Part shown: positions 5,750-8,603 of the stretch, piece after piece | How the letters are laid out: the number at the start of each line of letters is the position of its first letter | Numbering within the stretch: the stretch's first letter is position 1 | Origin: Planctomycetota bacterium | Lineage (GTDB): Bacteria; Planctomycetota; UBA11346 | Reading direction: 5' to 3' | Assembly (NCBI GenBank): GCA_007131555.1 | Contig: SLQH01000535.1 | Location: forward strand, 1 to 8,603 | DNA: 8,603 nt | The notes under the pieces: model-generated | Databases searched by the model: none | The model's input: the letters and a program-made list of their open reading frames with translations, nothing else | Told to the model about the DNA's origin: nothing | Program-made: the position numbers and the translations under genes

Positions 5750-6916
5750 ATGAGTGATGCCGCATGGCAGTTCCATACCCCGACCAAGCTCAGGGTGGGT
5801 TTGGGAATCAGCGCTGAACTGGCCGACGAACTGACCCTGCTGGGTGCTCGCCGGCCGCTGCTGGTCACCGACCGGGGCATCATCGCGGCCGGCATCGCAG
5901 ACGACATCATCGCCGCCCTGGGCCCCGGCGGTACGCCACCATCGATCTACGATGCTGTTCGCAGTGATCCTGATGCCGCCACCGTGGCCGAGGGGTCGCA
6001 GCGTCTGCGGACCTGGCGGGCCGATGCGGTGGTGGCGGTCGGCGGTGGCAGCGTGGTGGATGCGGCCAAGGCCATGGCCATCATGGCCCGGCATGATGGC
6101 GACATCCTCGACTATGAGCATGGTCAGCAACGGCGCCGCTTTGATCGCCCTGGTCTGCCCCTGATCACCATCCCCACCACCGCCGGGACCGGCAGCGAGG
6201 TCACCTGGTGGAGCGTCATCACCGATCCGCAGCGACGGCGCAAGTGCGACATCGGCTCACCCCTGATGGCGGCCCGGGTGGCCCTGGTCGATCCGGCCCT
6301 CAGCCGGGGCCTGCCGCCCCAGGCCACTGCCGCCACCGGTTTCGATGCCCTCAGTCATGCCCTGGAGGCCCTGGTCACCCGCCATCATCATCCGGCTACC
6401 GATGCCCTGTGTCGACAGGCCATCGAGATGATCATGGCCCATCTGCCGACCGCAGTCGCGAATGGTCATGACCTGGAGGCACGAATGGCGATGGCATCGG
6501 CCGCCAGTATTGCTGGCTTGGCCTTCCCCAATGCCGGCCTGGGGGCGGTCCATGGCCTGACCGCTCCCTTGGGAGCCCGCCTGGGTATCGCCCACGGTCA
6601 GGCCTGCGCCGCCCTGCTGCCGGCAGTCATGCGCTGCAACAGCACGGTGGTGGCCGACCGTTATGCGGCGGTAGCCAGTTGGTGGGGGTGGCAGGGAATC
6701 GATCCGGCGGCTGGGGCGGCAGTGGCCGTCGATCGGGTGCTGACCCTGCGGCGGCAACTGGGGCTGCCATCCCTGCGCGAACTCGGCTGCACCGCCGCTG
6801 ATGTCCCGGTGATCGCCGCCGATGCCATCGGCCCCTGCTCCAATTGTGTCAACAATCCCCGGCCGTTGACCGTCGCGGATCTGGACCGACTCCTGCACGA
6901 TGCTCTGGATGAATAG
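5750..6916 (+). CDS. Iron-containing (group III) alcohol dehydrogenase
   Basis: This 388-residue cytosolic NAD(P)-dependent dehydrogenase is of the FucO/1,3-propanediol dehydrogenase type and interconverts an aldehyde and an alcohol. The length is typical. Visible landmarks are the nucleotide-binding Gly98-Gly-Gly-Ser101-Val-Val-Asp-Ala-Ala-Lys and the Thr143-Thr-Ala-Gly-Thr-Gly-Ser-Glu150 loop. All four expected metal ligands are present: Asp199 and His203 in Phe-Asp-Ala-Leu-Ser-His-Ala-Leu-Glu-Ala, His268, and His282 in Ile-Ala-His-Gly. The Asp-His (4) and His-His (14) spacings match those I recall for FucO. A ribosome binding site (GGAGAG, 5737-5742) supports the ATG at 5750. The glycyl radical enzyme starts 2 nt after the stop, so the two are almost certainly cotranscribed and probably translationally coupled. 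The likely role is reduction of an aldehyde to the alcohol substrate of that enzyme, or of its aldehyde product. Lactaldehyde reductase and sulfoacetaldehyde reductase roles are both possible; sequence alone does not decide. Confidence 0.93.
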   Translation: MSDAAWQFHTPTKLRVGLGISAELADELTLLGARRPLLVTDRGIIAAGIADDIIAALGPGGTPPSIYDAVRSDPDAATVAEGSQRLRTWRADAVVAVGGGSVVDAAKAMAIMARHDGDILDYEHGQQRRRFDRPGLPLITIPTTAGTGSEVTWWSVITDPQRRRKCDIGSPLMAARVALVDPALSRGLPPQATAATGFDALSHALEALVTRHHHPATDALCRQAIEMIMAHLPTAVANGHDLEARMAMASAASIAGLAFPNAGLGAVHGLTAPLGARLGIAHGQACAALLPAVMRCNSTVVADRYAAVASWWGWQGIDPAAGAAVAVDRVLTLRRQLGLPSLRELGCTAADVPVIAADAIGPCSNCVNNPRPLTVADLDRLLHDALDE

Positions 6917-6918
6917 CT

Positions 6919-8603
6919 ATGGTCTTGGACCAGAACACCATCGATCACCTGCCCCGGCCCCCCGGTCTGCCGGGGCTCATCCGTCACCTGCTGGGTGCTG
7001 AACGTCGCATCAGCATCGATCAGGCCCGTATCATCACCGACAGCCGTCGGCGGCATCCTCACCTGACCCCAGTCGAGCAGCGGGCGGAATCCTTCCGCGC
7101 CGCCTGCGCCGGCATCCCCCTTGAACTGCCCGATGGTCATCTGGTGGTCGGCGATCGGGCCCCCGGTCTGCGCAGCGGGGTGGTCTTTCCGGAGGCGGCC
7201 CTGACCTGGATCTGGCGTGAACTCGCCACCCTGCCGACCCGTCCCCAGGACCCCTTCATGGTCCCGCCGGGGATCACCGACATCATCGGCGATGAACTGC
7301 TGCCCTTCTGGCAAGGGCGCAGCCTGGAGGATCATGTCTATGCCGCCCTGGGTGATCTGGCGACGGACATCGCCCCGGTAGCCAAGATCAATCAGCGTGA
7401 CCATGCCCAGGGCCATATCATCCCCGATCTGACGACCTGGCTGCGTCTGGGGCCGACCGGTCTGATCGAGCGCATCCGCGCGCACCATGGCCGCAGCCCG
7501 CCCAGTGCCCAGCACGGGGCCATGGTCACGGCCCTGGAGGGGGCCAGGATCTTCATCCGTCGACATGGCGAGGCCCTGGCAGTCCGTGGTCATCACGACC
7601 ACGCCCGCCGCTGCCGGGCCCTGGCCGAGCGGCCGGCCCAGGGCTTCATCGAGACCGTGCAGGCGACCTGGTTCCTGTTGGTCCTGCTCCATCTGGAATC
7701 CAACGCCTCGTCCTTCAGTTGTGGTCGGCTGGATCAGACCTGGTGGTCGGCCTATCACGACGATTGTGCCGCCGGCCGGCTTGATCCGGCCACGGCCCTG
7801 GTCTGGATCGAACACTTCTTCCTTGCCTGCAATCGCATCGTCTATCTGCGCAACGCCCATAGCGCCCGCTATTTCGCCGGATTCCCCATCGGCTTCAACA
7901 TCTGCCTGGGCGGGATCCATGGCGATGGGTCTGATGCCAGCAATGACCTGACCTGGCTGCTGCTGCGGGCCCAGGCCGACCTCGGCCTGCCCCAGCCCAA
8001 TCTGTCGCTGCGGGTCCATGAGGACAGTCCGCGCCCGCTGTTGGAGGCCGCCGCCCGGGTGATCGGGCACGGCAGCGGCATGCCCCAGGTGTTCAACGAT
8101 GGTTCGATCATTCCCGCCCTGCAGGCCCGTGGCATCGCCCCGGAGGATGCCGCCGACTACGCCGTGGTCGGCTGCGTCGAACTGAGCACCCAGGGCTCCA
8201 TGCTCGGCTGGTCGGATGCGGCCATGGTCAATCTGATGAAATGCCTGGAGCTGGCGGTCAATGACGGGGTCTGCCTGCTCAGCGGCCGGCGTCTGGGGCC
8301 GGCCACCGGCAGCCTTGCCGACCATCGCGACAGCGCCGCCTTGGACCGGGCCCTGGCGACCCAGATCGATGCCGCCCTGGCCAGCACCCGCCAGGCCTGC
8401 GCCATTGTTGAACGGTGTCATGCCGAACATCTGCCGTCGCCCTTCCTGTCGACGGTAGTCGACGACTGCATCGCCCGTGACCTGGACGTAACCGCCGGGG
8501 GGGCCAGATACAACCTCAGCGGCATCCAGATCATCCAGGTCGCCAATCTGGCCGACTCCCTGGCGGTGCTGCATCGGGGTGTCTACCCAATGGAATTGCA
8601 CTA
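6919..8603 (+). CDS. Glycyl radical enzyme (PFL-like, Gly-Cys-Val-Glu class), 3' end cut by window edge
   Basis: The frame is open from the ATG at 6919 to the right edge (561 codons plus two bases); the C-terminal glycyl radical domain is outside the window. It is an oxygen-sensitive cytosolic radical enzyme, probably a dehydratase or C-X lyase. Landmarks in order: Leu-Val-Val-Gly-Asp (about 75-79), Val-Phe-Pro-Glu (about 91-94), Gly-His166-Ile-Ile-Pro-Asp, Glu260-Ser-Asn...Gly269-Arg-Leu-Asp-Gln, Asp-Ala-Ser-Asn-Asp-Leu (about 339-344), Leu-Ser-Leu-Arg-Val-His, Gly-Met-Pro-Gln-Val-Phe-Asn-Asp, and the thiyl-radical site Gly418-Cys419-Val-Glu421. Asp433, 14 residues after Cys419, aligns with a substrate-contacting Asp of glycerol/propanediol dehydratases, but Ser264 stands where those have His. 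Pyruvate formate-lyase has Cys-Cys instead, so this is not one. Gene order points to cotranscription with the iron dehydrogenase; the ribosome binding site lies within that gene and is weak, suggesting coupling. The required radical-SAM activase is not seen and may lie downstream. Confidence 0.93.
   Translation, partial: MVLDQNTIDHLPRPPGLPGLIRHLLGAERRISIDQARIITDSRRRHPHLTPVEQRAESFRAACAGIPLELPDGHLVVGDRAPGLRSGVVFPEAALTWIWRELATLPTRPQDPFMVPPGITDIIGDELLPFWQGRSLEDHVYAALGDLATDIAPVAKINQRDHAQGHIIPDLTTWLRLGPTGLIERIRAHHGRSPPSAQHGAMVTALEGARIFIRRHGEALAVRGHHDHARRCRALAERPAQGFIETVQATWFLLVLLHLESNASSFSCGRLDQTWWSAYHDDCAAGRLDPATALVWIEHFFLACNRIVYLRNAHSARYFAGFPIGFNICLGGIHGDGSDASNDLTWLLLRAQADLGLPQPNLSLRVHEDSPRPLLEAAARVIGHGSGMPQVFNDGSIIPALQARGIAPEDAADYAVVGCVELSTQGSMLGWSDAAMVNLMKCLELAVNDGVCLLSGRRLGPATGSLADHRDSAALDRALATQIDAALASTRQACAIVERCHAEHLPSPFLSTVVDDCIARDLDVTAGGARYNLSGIQIIQVANLADSLAVLHRGVYPMELH

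Noticed and set aside
6661..8601. 646-codon open frame on the minus strand
   Set aside because: It lies antisense to the end of the dehydrogenase gene and the whole glycyl radical enzyme frame, both with unmistakable family motifs. Its translation is low-complexity (Gly, Gln, Asp, Ile rich) with no recognisable domain, as expected from the codon bias of the real genes.
5750..8603. Taurine/isethionate or sulfoquinovose-type organosulfonate pathway (iron dehydrogenase plus sulfite-lyase glycyl radical enzyme)
   Set aside because: The gene pairing fits, but I could not identify the sulfonate-binding Arg/Gln residues in the visible part of the enzyme. Asp433 favours a diol-dehydratase-like site, so this remains only an alternative.
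6919..8603. Pyruvate formate-lyase
   Set aside because: The active site is Gly-Cys-Val-Glu with a single Cys, not the adjacent Cys pair of pyruvate formate-lyase.

Overview
This is a GC-rich, gene-dense bacterial window of about 8.6 kb with seven protein-coding genes plus the cut-off 3' end of an eighth at the left edge. I see no RNA genes, insertion sequences, CRISPR arrays or phage genes. The gene mix is a type I sulfatase, a uroporphyrinogen-decarboxylase-like (URO-D-like) protein, a PfkB-type sugar kinase, cupin-AraC regulators, an iron-dependent alcohol dehydrogenase and a glycyl radical enzyme. It suggests an anaerobic or facultative saccharolytic bacterium that scavenges sulfated glycans. 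Members of the Lentisphaerota/Kiritimatiellota/Planctomycetota side of the PVC group fit, but that placement is an inference from gene content only. The glycyl radical enzyme implies that at least part of the metabolism is anaerobic.

Layout, left to right. (1) The C-terminal part of an M42-like metallopeptidase (1-450) is followed 32 nt later by a sulfatase (483-1712), both on +. (2) A cupin-AraC regulator (1682-2503, -) converges on the sulfatase and overlaps its 3' end. (3) Divergent from that regulator, across an 83-nt region with two palindromes, is a probable two-gene + operon: a URO-D-like protein (2587-3678) and a PfkB-family kinase (3729-4844). (4) A second cupin-AraC regulator (4853-5635, -) converges on the kinase. 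(5) Divergent from it is a tight two-gene + operon: a group III iron alcohol dehydrogenase (5750-6916) and, 2 nt later, a glycyl radical enzyme of the Gly-Cys-Val-Glu class (6919 to beyond the right edge).

The window therefore holds two modules of the same design, each a minus-strand AraC regulator divergent from a two-gene plus-strand operon. A plausible but unproven reading is that a sulfated sugar is desulfated and phosphorylated by the kinase. After cleavage by an enzyme not in the window, the resulting aldehyde would be reduced by the iron dehydrogenase to a diol, which the glycyl radical enzyme would dehydrate. This resembles anaerobic fucose/rhamnose catabolism through lactaldehyde and 1,2-propanediol. 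Two facts limit it. The glycyl radical enzyme keeps the Cys, Glu, Asp and probably the upstream His of diol dehydratases but has Ser where they have a substrate-contacting His. The URO-D-like protein has no obvious place in the scheme. True substrates are unknown, and the activating enzyme and any aldolase or aldehyde dehydrogenase are not in view.
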